A stretch of 40,727 nt of DNA, taken from assembly GCA_947628555.1 (NCBI GenBank), contig CANRAI010000002.1, forward strand, positions 1-40,727. The letters are read 5' to 3'. The position numbers were made by a program, and so were the translations under genes. Below are positions 16,828-26,720 of this stretch, in pieces. The notes under the pieces were generated by a model that was not told the origin of the DNA, searched no databases, and worked only from the letters and a program-made list of their open reading frames with translations. Source of the DNA: an uncultured Clostridia bacterium (GTDB taxonomy: Bacteria; Bacillota; Clostridia; Christensenellales; Borkfalkiaceae). Each line of letters opens with the position of its first letter. The first letter of the stretch is position 1.

Positions 16828-19561
16828 CCCTTGGTATCTGTTGATAGCCGTTCCCCTCGTTGTTCTGTTTACCGTCCCGTTTATCGTGGCGATAAGAAAG
16901 ACCAACGTAAACGGGCACAACGTTGCTTCGCAGGTGCTTCACATTTTAATAGCGATTATAATAGCCTTTGCAGCGGCGGGCACATCCTTTGACACCATGC
17001 TCACCGAAACAAACGTATACGTTGTAGCCGACGTATCCTATTCGGCGAACAAAAATCTCGACGCCATAGATGGCTACATAAAGAATCTCGATTTGCCCGC
17101 ACATAGCAAGCTCGGCGTAGTTTGCTTCGGCAAGGACTGCGAAATTCTGTGCAATATGGGCGATCCCGATAAGTTCCATACGGTAAAAGATTCCACCGTG
17201 GACGACAGCGAGACCAATATTTGCGAAGCGTTGGAGTTTACTGGCGGGCTGTTTAAGGACGATGTTATTAAGCGCATAGTGCTTATAACCGATGGCAAAG
17301 CCACGGACACGAGCGACGACTACGCGATGGCCCGCGCTGTAGAGGGGCTGGAAGCCCAAGGCGTGAAGGTGGACGCGATTTATCTCAACGATAATATCTC
17401 CGCCGACGCAAAAGAGGTGCAGATATCTTCCGTCCAATATGCCAAAAGCGTCTTCTCCAACCGCAACGAAAAGGCGGCAGTATCGGTGCGCTCAACGTAC
17501 GATACGCGCGCGATAATGACCTTGAAGTGCAATGAAGATATCGAGTCGCAGAGGGCGGTAGAACTCAAAAAGGGCATAAACTATATCGATTTCGACCTCG
17601 ACACTTCCCAAGAGGGCGAAAAGGACTACGAGGTGACCGTCTCGGCGGACGACGACATCTGCGACTATAACAACGTATATAAGTTTACGCAGCAGGTAAC
17701 TTCGGTAATGAAGGTTATGGTGGTCACGGGCGACTACGATGAGGGGCTGAGCGTAGTGGATTACTACGGCGACGACGTGGCAATAGATATATACGATTTC
17801 AGTTCGTCTCCCAATAAGCAGCCGATAGATTCGGAAAAATATCCCAACGTCAATCTGTATTCCAACCGTAGTCTTCCTACCTCGCTTGGCGATTTGAATC
17901 TATACGACGAATTTGTGATCTCCGAGGTAACGCTCGGCAGGATAACGGGCGCTTCGATGTTTGTTTCCAGTTTAAACGCCGCAGTATCTAAATTCGGCAA
18001 GACCTTGCTCACTTTCGGCAATATACGTAGCGAAGCAACTTCGCTCGGCAATATGCTGCCCGTAAATTTCGGCGACGATAATTCCACGCCCAAGCTTTAT
18101 ACTCTCATAATAGACTCTTCGAGAAGTATGGAGGATTTAAAACACCTTCAATTGGCAAAACAGCTTGCTGTGCGGCTTTTGGACCTGTTGAATGAGAATG
18201 ACGAGATATGCCTTATAACCTTCAACGGCACGGCGCGTATGATTCAGCCGCCCACACCGTTTAGTAGGGGCACGAGAAACTCTATAATAGCAAATATAAA
18301 CGGCCTTGAATACACCCAAGGCACTATAATAGGCGCGGGCTTAAAGATGTGTTACGACTTTGTAAACGATTTGGAATACAGCGCCAAACAGGTAATGCTT
18401 ATTACCGACGGTCTGGACTATCTTGCAAGCTCGGCTCCCGAACCCCGTGGACTTGCGCGGACCATGTACAACGCGGGCATAGTAACCTCGGTTTTCGACG
18501 TCGGTAGGCAGGGCGATACGAGCACGGGAGCCAACAACAACCCCACTAATGCCTTTGCAAAAAGCCTTTTGATAGGAATAGCTTCGGCGGGCGGCGGAAA
18601 GTACTTCTATTCCAAAAGCGCCTCGGAGCTCAATGAGGTAACCTTCGGCGATATAAAGGAGCTCACCAATGATCCGGTTAACGAAAAGCAAGCCGAGGTT
18701 TCCGTTTTAAGGCGTGTGGACAATACGCTTGCGGGGCTTGACTCGGTAACTTTCCCGTCGGTAAACGGATATGTATATACAAGAATCAAACCGGCGGCAA
18801 CCACCGTGCTGGCTATAAACCACGTAACGGAAGAGGATACCGACCCGACCCGCATTCCTCTGTACGCATATTGGAAATATGGAAACGGAATAGTTGCATC
18901 GTTTACAAGCCGCATCGGAAATGCATGGCTTGACAACTGGAGGGCGGCAGACATAGATTCCGTGTTTATGTCCAACGTCGTCAAGGATATTTCCCCCAAA
19001 GAAAAGATAGATAAGCCGTATATCATAGATGTGAAAAAAGACGGCGCGCAGTTTGAAATTTCGGCTACGCCGGGCACAGCAGTCACTTCAGCCGAAGTCA
19101 GCGCGCACATATTTACCCCCGACGGCGACAGCTTTTTCAAAGTTATGAACTATACGCGCGAGAAGGGGAAGTATATTTGCAGGTTCGATGGCGTTGGCGC
19201 AGGTTCGTACAAGATTGAGATAAACTATAATTTAGGGCAACGGCGATACAGCTCCGAAGAGGTGTATCACTATTCCTATTCGGACGAGTACGACAGCTTT
19301 GCGATATTCAACCCCGCGCCGCTTTACAAGGCGCTGAACGGCAAGGGCGAAGTTAGCCTTGATGGCAAGCTATCGCTTAAAAACGACGATGAAAACGTGG
19401 ATCTGCACAAGGTGGATATGACTATCCCTCTGTTAGCTGTTGCGGCGGCGTTGTATGTTGTGGATATTGCCGTGAGAAAGTTGAAGTGGGACGATATCAA
19501 GAGTTTCTTCGGACTTTTCAGAAAATCCGATAAAAAGTCTGCGGGAGGAAAAGCGGTATGA
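16805..19561 (+). CDS. Large membrane vWA protein (two vWA-like domains)
   Basis: FDNPWYLLIAVPLVVLF N-terminal TM; MIDAS-like VADVSYSAN and LIIDSSRSME; start chosen at MNSISFDNPW, 23 bp inside the previous gene. Confidence 0.85.
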   Translation: MNSISFDNPWYLLIAVPLVVLFTVPFIVAIRKTNVNGHNVASQVLHILIAIIIAFAAAGTSFDTMLTETNVYVVADVSYSANKNLDAIDGYIKNLDLPAHSKLGVVCFGKDCEILCNMGDPDKFHTVKDSTVDDSETNICEALEFTGGLFKDDVIKRIVLITDGKATDTSDDYAMARAVEGLEAQGVKVDAIYLNDNISADAKEVQISSVQYAKSVFSNRNEKAAVSVRSTYDTRAIMTLKCNEDIESQRAVELKKGINYIDFDLDTSQEGEKDYEVTVSADDDICDYNNVYKFTQQVTSVMKVMVVTGDYDEGLSVVDYYGDDVAIDIYDFSSSPNKQPIDSEKYPNVNLYSNRSLPTSLGDLNLYDEFVISEVTLGRITGASMFVSSLNAAVSKFGKTLLTFGNIRSEATSLGNMLPVNFGDDNSTPKLYTLIIDSSRSMEDLKHLQLAKQLAVRLLDLLNENDEICLITFNGTARMIQPPTPFSRGTRNSIIANINGLEYTQGTIIGAGLKMCYDFVNDLEYSAKQVMLITDGLDYLASSAPEPRGLARTMYNAGIVTSVFDVGRQGDTSTGANNNPTNAFAKSLLIGIASAGGGKYFYSKSASELNEVTFGDIKELTNDPVNEKQAEVSVLRRVDNTLAGLDSVTFPSVNGYVYTRIKPAATTVLAINHVTEEDTDPTRIPLYAYWKYGNGIVASFTSRIGNAWLDNWRAADIDSVFMSNVVKDISPKEKIDKPYIIDVKKDGAQFEISATPGTAVTSAEVSAHIFTPDGDSFFKVMNYTREKGKYICRFDGVGAGSYKIEINYNLGQRRYSSEEVYHYSYSDEYDSFAIFNPAPLYKALNGKGEVSLDGKLSLKNDDENVDLHKVDMTIPLLAVAAALYVVDIAVRKLKWDDIKSFFGLFRKSDKKSAGGKAV

Positions 19562-20949
19562 AAAAACTTTTGATTTTTCTGTTGGCGCTTATTATGTCTC
19601 TCTGCTTTGCCGCAGGTTGCGGTCCGGGCAAAACGAACTCCGGTCCCTCGGGAAACGAGGGGTCGGGCGGAGGCGGCTCTGAATGGCCTGGCGGAGGAGG
19701 CTCCGAAGGCCCTGGCGGAGGCGGCTCCGAATGGCCCGGCGGAGGCGGCTCGGAAACGAACAATGTGTTCGTCGTATCATTGAGAGCCGACGGCTTAGCC
19801 TATAATCCAAGCATAGATATGAGCGCGCTTTTGACGTCTGCCGATGGTTCGGATACGCGCACCGTGCAATTCAAAAACGGCAAGGCTTCGGTCGCTGACC
19901 TGGACGGCGAATACAACGTTACGCTGACCAGTTTGCCTTTGGGATATTCATATAACCCCAACATATATTCGATAGGTAACGAAAACAAGTCTGTCACGGT
20001 GGACTTGGTAAGTTGCCTCAACGTCAGCGTGGCAGGGAGTGAGCCTTCGGTTACTAACTCTATGACGCTGTCGGTGAATAAGACCTACCGCGCCACGTTT
20101 AAATCTGCCGAAGACAAGGTATGGTTTATCATGCCTGCGTGCGGGTTGGAGACCATGTGCGATATTTACGCCGACAATGTTTTGCCCAAGCTTACGGGCT
20201 ACACCGCAAACGCGGCAAGCGGATATATAAATTACGATGGCGCAAAGGATATCACGGGCGGAGGAAAAAGCGGAGCTTATACGAAGAATATAAAATTTAC
20301 GGTAGAGGACGAATACAGCAATCTGAACTACTTTATTATGCAGGCGACTACGCAGAACGGCATTTACCCCGTAACGGTGGATTTTAAACTTACCAATATG
20401 GATGGGGGCGGTGGAACCCAAGGCGAGGTTACGCCCGGTCCTACCGTGCAGGATATGAGCCTTTTGAAGAGAATTCAGCCCGTAGGCGATTTTACCTATA
20501 ACTACAGAGACCCTACGCTGAGCACACGTCTTCTTTGCGATGGGTCGAGGTTCAAGCTCTTCGCGCGCGATATACAGGATTCGACCGGTCAGTTCGGCGA
20601 CGGATATTATCACCGCTATTATGAGGAGACCGATACTTACGGCGCAATTTTGTTCGCAAAAATCACCAAGCCTTGCGAGATCCTCGACATACCGCTTACA
20701 GACCCGATGATGACCGTTCACGATGGGAAGTACGACTATACACAGCTTATAGCGACCTACGGCAAATACTGCAATGACGACGGCGCGCACCCCGTGACCG
20801 AAGAGTTGAAGATGGTTTTACAGGGTCATGCCGTGAACCAGAGGTACTTTAAGGACGGCGAAGGTTGGGCGGAGACAAACGATAGGAAAATAAGGCTTCA
20901 AGCGGCCGAAGATGACCAGTGGCTGTTCTGTTGCGGATTTTATGTCTAA
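19558..20949 (+). CDS. Lipoprotein with (GGGGSE[WG]P)n spacer, last gene of the MoxR operon
   Basis: Signal MKKLLIFLLALIMSLCFAAGC|GPGK; overlaps the previous stop by 4 bp (ATGA). Confidence 0.85.
   Translation: MKKLLIFLLALIMSLCFAAGCGPGKTNSGPSGNEGSGGGGSEWPGGGGSEGPGGGGSEWPGGGGSETNNVFVVSLRADGLAYNPSIDMSALLTSADGSDTRTVQFKNGKASVADLDGEYNVTLTSLPLGYSYNPNIYSIGNENKSVTVDLVSCLNVSVAGSEPSVTNSMTLSVNKTYRATFKSAEDKVWFIMPACGLETMCDIYADNVLPKLTGYTANAASGYINYDGAKDITGGGKSGAYTKNIKFTVEDEYSNLNYFIMQATTQNGIYPVTVDFKLTNMDGGGGTQGEVTPGPTVQDMSLLKRIQPVGDFTYNYRDPTLSTRLLCDGSRFKLFARDIQDSTGQFGDGYYHRYYEETDTYGAILFAKITKPCEILDIPLTDPMMTVHDGKYDYTQLIATYGKYCNDDGAHPVTEELKMVLQGHAVNQRYFKDGEGWAETNDRKIRLQAAEDDQWLFCCGFYV
19666..19755 (+). repeat. 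24-bp in-frame coding tandem repeat, about 3.75 copies
   Basis: GGCGGAGGCGGCTCNGAATGGCCY-like unit starting at 19666, 19690, 19714 and 19738. Confidence 0.93.
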
Positions 20950-20983
20950 AATAAGCGCAGATTTTGTTAGCACAATGATAAGA

Positions 20984-21018
20984 AAAAAGCCGGGAGTCCA
21001 GAGGACTTTCGGCTTTTT
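20984..21018. terminator. Terminator at the end of the MoxR operon
   Basis: AAAAAGCCGGGAGTCC-AGA-GGACTTTCGGCTTTTT, a 16-bp stem including G.U pairs, with A/T tracts on both sides. Confidence 0.85.
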
Positions 21019-21076
21019 GTATTCGTTACTATCTTTTTAAAGCGGCGCGTTGCCTTTCGGTAGCCCGCCGCTTGTT

Positions 21077-22564
21077 TTATAATCTTATGTATTTCGCAAA
21101 AATTTCGTCTAATTCAATTATATGTTTTTGATTATTATCGCCTTTGAGCAAGTCGTATATTTTCAGGATTTTTTCTTTATCCGTTTGTGACACCGCTTGC
21201 ATATCTAAAACCATAGCATTATTCAAATCGTTTGGTTCGAATTTATCCAATCCCTCGCCGTATTCTCTTTTGTGCCGTTTCAAAATTTCACGGGCGGCGG
21301 GGGTAATCAGATAGCAGTAAAAGATATTTATATAATCTTCCGTGACGTTGCCGTTAAAATATAACCCGTGAAAGGCAGTTAAATTTTTGGCTTTCGCCTC
21401 GTTTCTGATTATTTTCAGTTTGCCGCGGTTGAAAACGGAAATAAGAATGGGGGCGGAATCTTTCTTTTCCAATGAATACCAGGGCTTTCTGTGGGACGTA
21501 AGATAGGTCTTATCGTACCCGCGGCTATTCCCGTAAGCGATATAATCGAAATCTCCCTTTGAAAGCGCTTTTGTGCCGTCAAATAAAAACATTTTTTTGT
21601 TTTTTTCCGCTAAACGCCGGAAAACTTCTTCGGTGAGAATACAGCAATCGAGATTTTGTGATTTTGTTACGCAGGGAACACATGCGATACGGCTTAAATT
21701 ATGCGCTTTTATTTTTTCTTCGGATAAGACAAAGAAATCGTTGTTCCCTGTCGCTATACCCCGTTTAACCTTTGCTATTGAAGATAAACAAACCAAATTA
21801 TTGCATACATACGCGCGTTTTTCGTTATTGAAATAATTCAACCATTTTTCTTTGAAATCTATTTCGCAGATTGCAAGTCTTTTGGCGTTTTTAGGAAAAT
21901 CTTCCAGTTCGTCAAGGTCGTAAACATTGATAAAATCGATATAACCGTCATTGTTTTTTTCCAAACACAGTATGCAGGAGGTGGTTATGGCGCCATTAAA
22001 TAATTTTATCCGTGAATCGAATTTTATTATATGCTTGATGATTTTCAAGTCGAGCAAATATTTTTTTACAGTTTCGCCGTATCCCGTATTCAGAAATTCA
22101 TAAGGAAGAATGTAACAGCATCTGCCATTTGTTTTAAGCTCGTTTACGCTTTTAATTAAAAAATATACGCAAAGATTGCTGTAACCGCTTAAAGATATAC
22201 CATAATTTTCTTTAAACAGCTTATTGTAATATTTTCTTTTCGGTATTTGCTGGAATTTGTTGTAGGGCGGATTGCAAATAATTGCTCCGAATTTTTCATC
22301 GATAACGCTGTCCAGATAGTCCTGATTCTTTAAATTGAAATCAAAATGACAGTTTTCCGAAAGGTTTTTACAAGTTTGTTTATCTATTTCAAAGGCTGTA
22401 ATTCTTAAATTCGGTCTGCGTTTTTTCCCTGCAAGCAAAAAAACTCCCAAACCCGCCGCGGGGTCTAAGATGTCGTCTCCCTTTTCACCCAAAACCCAGT
22501 TTATCATAAAATCTGCAACGGGACGCGGGGTATAAAATTGACCTAAAAGGTTTTTTTCTTTCAT
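21077..22564 (-). CDS. N6-adenine DNA methyltransferase of a type II restriction-modification system
   Basis: GQFYTPRPVADFMINWVL, DPAAGLGVFL (SAM-binding) and ICNPPYNKF (NPPY catalytic motif). Confidence 0.92.
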   Translation of the reverse strand: MKEKNLLGQFYTPRPVADFMINWVLGEKGDDILDPAAGLGVFLLAGKKRRPNLRITAFEIDKQTCKNLSENCHFDFNLKNQDYLDSVIDEKFGAIICNPPYNKFQQIPKRKYYNKLFKENYGISLSGYSNLCVYFLIKSVNELKTNGRCCYILPYEFLNTGYGETVKKYLLDLKIIKHIIKFDSRIKLFNGAITTSCILCLEKNNDGYIDFINVYDLDELEDFPKNAKRLAICEIDFKEKWLNYFNNEKRAYVCNNLVCLSSIAKVKRGIATGNNDFFVLSEEKIKAHNLSRIACVPCVTKSQNLDCCILTEEVFRRLAEKNKKMFLFDGTKALSKGDFDYIAYGNSRGYDKTYLTSHRKPWYSLEKKDSAPILISVFNRGKLKIIRNEAKAKNLTAFHGLYFNGNVTEDYINIFYCYLITPAAREILKRHKREYGEGLDKFEPNDLNNAMVLDMQAVSQTDKEKILKIYDLLKGDNNQKHIIELDEIFAKYIRL

Positions 22565-23649
22565 TCTATGCTAAATCCGAATAATTCTTCGAAGCCCTTT
22601 GTATTTATTTGTACAATGCTTTTTTCAAAGGTGACGTAAAACAATAATCTTCCCCGTCCAAGCTCTTTCATTTTGCTTTTATGCTCGGGCAGAGAAACTT
22701 TTTGCAGAATATTTTTCCCTTTGTCGGGTTTGATTTTTATCGTCGTTTTATTTTGGTTTTTAACGTCGCTTTCTATGAAATAATCCCTGCCTTCCGCTTC
22801 TTCATCGCACAGCAAGGTTAAAATTTCTTCATATGAAATTCCGTACGCCTTGTCGAAAAACATCTGCAAATAATAGTGGGGCACGTTATACCTTTTTACC
22901 CAATTATAGACTACCTTTAAATCCTCGACTTTGGGAGTAATGCTTAAAAATTTCCTTGTCTGGATTTTCGTCAAATATAGTTTCAATTCTTTGAGTAGCG
23001 AAGATAATTGGGACAATTCCTGCGAACTTTTCCAGGAAGGAGTACGATAGGAAACTACGGAGATGTTGTCCTTATCCAATGCGGAAATTATTTTATGCAG
23101 CTCGGGATTTTTTTTCAGAAGCAATTCGGAAAAATTATTTATAATGCTTGCTTTTAAATCAAAAATTTTTTTAAATAAAAAGGATTCTTCGCCTTGCATA
23201 TAAGCATTATATTTATCGTATAAAAAGGAACTTGACCTTATTTCGATGCCGCACTTTGCTTTCGGCACCAGCAAATCCAATTCTTCTTGCGATAAACGGC
23301 AAATATTATATGTATCGTAAGGGAAATCTTTTTTATTGAAAATCAATACGTCGGGACGCTTGCCTATCGCGTCGAGCTCGTTCTGATAGTTTCGGTAAAA
23401 TTCGGCAAAGCCTGTTTCGCCGGCTATTATATCGTCGTCCCGCCCGTATTTTACGGCAATATAATTTTTCGAAAAATCGTTAATGCCCTTAATAAAAGTT
23501 TTTTCCGCCCAATCGCCTTGTTCTTTGTTGGTTAAAAATTCGGAAGAAACCTGCGTAGGCACGCCGTATTTTTCCCTTTCGACATTCAAATCCAATAATT
23601 CTCTGTTGACGTTTTTAATGACGCTTTCGATTTTTTCTATGTATTCCAT
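22561..23649 (-). CDS. Putative type II restriction endonuclease (possibly AccI-like)
   Basis: Sits directly upstream of the methyltransferase with a 4-bp ATGA overlap. KRPDVLIFNKK...CGIEIRSSSF resembles a PD-(D/E)xK-type core. The AccI resemblance is from memory and untested. Confidence 0.7.
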   Translation of the reverse strand: MEYIEKIESVIKNVNRELLDLNVEREKYGVPTQVSSEFLTNKEQGDWAEKTFIKGINDFSKNYIAVKYGRDDDIIAGETGFAEFYRNYQNELDAIGKRPDVLIFNKKDFPYDTYNICRLSQEELDLLVPKAKCGIEIRSSSFLYDKYNAYMQGEESFLFKKIFDLKASIINNFSELLLKKNPELHKIISALDKDNISVVSYRTPSWKSSQELSQLSSLLKELKLYLTKIQTRKFLSITPKVEDLKVVYNWVKRYNVPHYYLQMFFDKAYGISYEEILTLLCDEEAEGRDYFIESDVKNQNKTTIKIKPDKGKNILQKVSLPEHKSKMKELGRGRLLFYVTFEKSIVQINTKGFEELFGFSIE

Positions 23650-23809
23650 ACTTAAACCTCGCAGGCTAAATTATTATAACATAAAAAAGCAGGTTATGTA
23701 AAAATTTTTTTAAAATTGACGGATATTTGCAACTTAAAAATCATTTGCTGCGATTTTCGTGTTATAATATCCTGCGGTAAAAGTTATAATACTTTGTGAG
23801 GTAACTGAA

Positions 23810-26440
23810 TTGAATTATTATTCCGATAAAACCGAAGAAGTTTTATCCGCGCTGGAAACGTCGGGGAGCGGGCTTTCCGAAGAACAGGCGGCGGAACGGC
23901 TTTTAAAATACGGCAAGAACGCCATACAAGGCAAAAAGCGCAGACCGCTTATAGTGCGGTTTTTCGCGCAATTTGCGGACGCCATGATTTTGGTGCTGCT
24001 TGCCGCTGCGGGCGTTTCGGCGGGTTTTGCCATTTACGGCGCAATAGCTCACGGAGAGCCGCTGACGGAGCTGATTGACAGCGTGATAATTCTCGTTATC
24101 GTAATAATTAATGCAGTAATCGGCTGCGTGCAGGAGAGCAAAGCCGAAAACGCGCTTGACGCCCTGCGGGAGAAAAACAAGCCCTTTGTAAAGGTAATAC
24201 GCGGCGGAGAGCTTAAATCGGTTCCCGCCGAAAATCTTACCGTGGGGGACGTGGTTGCGTTGGAAGCGGGCGACGTTGTTCCCGCCGATATGCGGCTTAT
24301 TTCAACCGCTTCGCTTAAAATAGAGGAAGCGGCGCTGACGGGCGAATCCGTTCCGTCCGAAAAACACGCCGAAGCGGCGGTTGAGGAAGGCGCGGCGCTC
24401 GGCGACAGACAGAATATGGCATATATGGGCGGCACCGTCGCTTACGGCCGCGGAAAGGGTGCGGTTATCGCCGTGGGCATGGCTACGGAAATGGGAAAAA
24501 TCGCATACATGTTGCAAAATTCGAAGGAACAGCCCTCGCCCCTGAACAGGCAGCTTGCGCGCACCGCCAAAGTTCTTTCGTTTATTGTACTTGCGGTCGC
24601 GGCGGTGATTTTCGCCGTTTCTATGTTCCGCGACGCCTCGCAATGGAGCGAAGCGTTTATGACAAGCGTTGCGATAGCCGTGGCGGCGATACCCGAGGGA
24701 CTGCCCGCCGTGGTGACGATTGTCCTCGCCCTGGGCGTGCAAAGAATGTCCCGCCGCAACGCAATAGTCAAAAATCTGTCCTCTGTGGAAACGCTCGGCT
24801 GCTGCGAGGTGATATGTTCAGACAAAACGGGCACTCTCACCCTGAATAAAATGACGGTCAAGGACAGCTATTCGCCCTCAGGCGACGTGCGGATTTTAAA
24901 GGACATACTGTGTCTTTGCAACGATACCGCGGTCACTGCGGCGGGGCTTGCGGGCGACCCTACCGAAACAGCCCTTGTCGCATGGTCGTTCGGCGAAAAG
25001 GGCGAAGGTTACGCGGAGTTTTCGGAAAAAAACAAGCGTATAGGCGAATTGCCTTTCGACAGCGTAAGAAAGCTTATGACCACCGTAAACGAAAGGGCGG
25101 ACGGCGTATATTCATATACGAAAGGCGCGCCCGATATGCTTATAGCGCGGTGTTCGAAAATTTTGACGGCGGACGGCGTGCGTGAAATCACCGAAAAGGA
25201 TATAGAGGAAATTAACGGCGCAAACGCGGAAATGGCGGGTAAAGCCCTGCGCGTGCTTGCGGCGGCGTATGCCGAGGGGAATACGCTTAAAGAGCAAAAT
25301 CTGATATTCGCGGGGCTTGCGGGAATGATAGACCCGCCCCGTCCCGAAGTAAAAGCGGCTGTCGAAAAGTGCCGCGCCGCAGGAATGAAGCCCCTTATGA
25401 TTACGGGCGACCATCTTGAAACGGCGCGCGCGATAGCGGCGGAGCTGGGAATTTTAAAGGAAGGCGATTTGTGCGCAACGGGCGTGCAGCTTGATAAGAT
25501 TTCCGACGAAGAGCTTTCACGCGATATTGAAAAGTATTCGGTATTCGCCCGCGTGAGTCCGGAAAACAAGATAAGGATAGTAAAGGCGTTTAAGGCGCGC
25601 GGCAAGGTCACGGCGATGACGGGCGACGGAGTAAACGACGCGCCGTCCATAAAGGAAGCGGACATAGGCATAGGTATGGGCATTACGGGCACGCAGGTTT
25701 CCAAGGAAGCTTCCGACATGGTGCTTGCGGACGACAACTTCGCCACAATCGTCGATGCGGTGGAAGAAGGGCGTAAGATATTTTCGAACATAACCAAAGC
25801 GATACAGTTTTTGCTTTCCGCAAACATAGCCGAAGTTTTATGCCTTTTTATAGCCACGGTAATCCTCGGAGAACAGTTTCTCACCCCGGTGATGATTTTA
25901 TGGGTCAACCTTATAACCGATTCCTTCCCTGCGCTGTCCCTCGGCGCCGAGGAAGCGGAACACGACGTAATGAGCCTTCCGCCGCGCAAAAGCGGGCGTT
26001 CGCTGTTCGCGGGCGCAATGGGGCGGGATATACTTTTTCAGGGCGCTTTGCAGACGGCGCTTGTGCTTACCTCATATCTTTTGGGCGAGCACGTTCTGGA
26101 TACGTCCGTCCACGCCGTCTCGATGACCATGGCGTTCGTAAGCCTGTGCTTTATCCAGCTTTTCCACTCATTTAACCTGCGTTCGCAGAAAAACAGCGTG
26201 CTCAATAAAAAAATCTTTTCCAATAAATATCTCGATTTGTCTCTGCTGCTCGGCGTAATTCTGACCGTAGCGGTAGTGGCTGTTCCCGCGTTTAACGGAA
26301 TTTTCCGCACCGCGCCCCTCAATCTTTACGAATGGCTTACGGCTGTCGGCGTTGCGCTTGCCATAGTGCCGCTGGTGGAAACCGAAAAGCTGTTTGTAAA
26401 GCTTTTTACAAGGAAAAAGAAAAAATCCGTTGACGCTTAA
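23810..26440 (+). CDS. Cation-translocating P-type ATPase (Ca2+-ATPase/PMCA-like); TTG start
   Basis: CSDKTGTLTLNKMTV, TGESVP, MITGDHLETA, MTGDGVNDAPSIKEADIGI. TTG at 23810 after GTGAGGTAAC. Confidence 0.95.
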   Translation: MNYYSDKTEEVLSALETSGSGLSEEQAAERLLKYGKNAIQGKKRRPLIVRFFAQFADAMILVLLAAAGVSAGFAIYGAIAHGEPLTELIDSVIILVIVIINAVIGCVQESKAENALDALREKNKPFVKVIRGGELKSVPAENLTVGDVVALEAGDVVPADMRLISTASLKIEEAALTGESVPSEKHAEAAVEEGAALGDRQNMAYMGGTVAYGRGKGAVIAVGMATEMGKIAYMLQNSKEQPSPLNRQLARTAKVLSFIVLAVAAVIFAVSMFRDASQWSEAFMTSVAIAVAAIPEGLPAVVTIVLALGVQRMSRRNAIVKNLSSVETLGCCEVICSDKTGTLTLNKMTVKDSYSPSGDVRILKDILCLCNDTAVTAAGLAGDPTETALVAWSFGEKGEGYAEFSEKNKRIGELPFDSVRKLMTTVNERADGVYSYTKGAPDMLIARCSKILTADGVREITEKDIEEINGANAEMAGKALRVLAAAYAEGNTLKEQNLIFAGLAGMIDPPRPEVKAAVEKCRAAGMKPLMITGDHLETARAIAAELGILKEGDLCATGVQLDKISDEELSRDIEKYSVFARVSPENKIRIVKAFKARGKVTAMTGDGVNDAPSIKEADIGIGMGITGTQVSKEASDMVLADDNFATIVDAVEEGRKIFSNITKAIQFLLSANIAEVLCLFIATVILGEQFLTPVMILWVNLITDSFPALSLGAEEAEHDVMSLPPRKSGRSLFAGAMGRDILFQGALQTALVLTSYLLGEHVLDTSVHAVSMTMAFVSLCFIQLFHSFNLRSQKNSVLNKKIFSNKYLDLSLLLGVILTVAVVAVPAFNGIFRTAPLNLYEWLTAVGVALAIVPLVETEKLFVKLFTRKKKKSVDA

Positions 26441-26720
26441 ATGCGATTCGGAAAAAATATCGCATACGTATTATTGATTTTTTACATGATATATTATATA
26501 ATCTTAAAGTAACTATATATCTTTTGCGCAGTGGCGAAGTACGCTTTTTGCCCGGCGCGTTTTTTGTTAAACAATCGGTGATTGCCCGTGGGAATTTAAT
26601 TTGAATTTTTTTACACGTTTGGTTGCCAAGCCCGATGAATTTGCAGGATGCCCGAAGAACAGCCTGTGTGACAAATTAAGAATTTACGTTAAAAAACCTT
26701 TACATTAAAGAGAAAAAATT

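Noticed and set aside
19666-19755. GGGGS repeats as vector or engineered-linker contamination
   Set aside because: Units are interrupted by EWP/EGP, continuous with a native lipoprotein, and in the operon's reading frame.
25009-25989. 326-aa antisense ORF opposite the P-type ATPase
   Set aside because: Shadow frame of a well-supported gene; no independent start signals or motifs.
26441-26720. Riboswitch in the 280-bp leader of the ABC transporter
   Set aside because: Only weak short hairpins found; no recognisable class or duplicated element.
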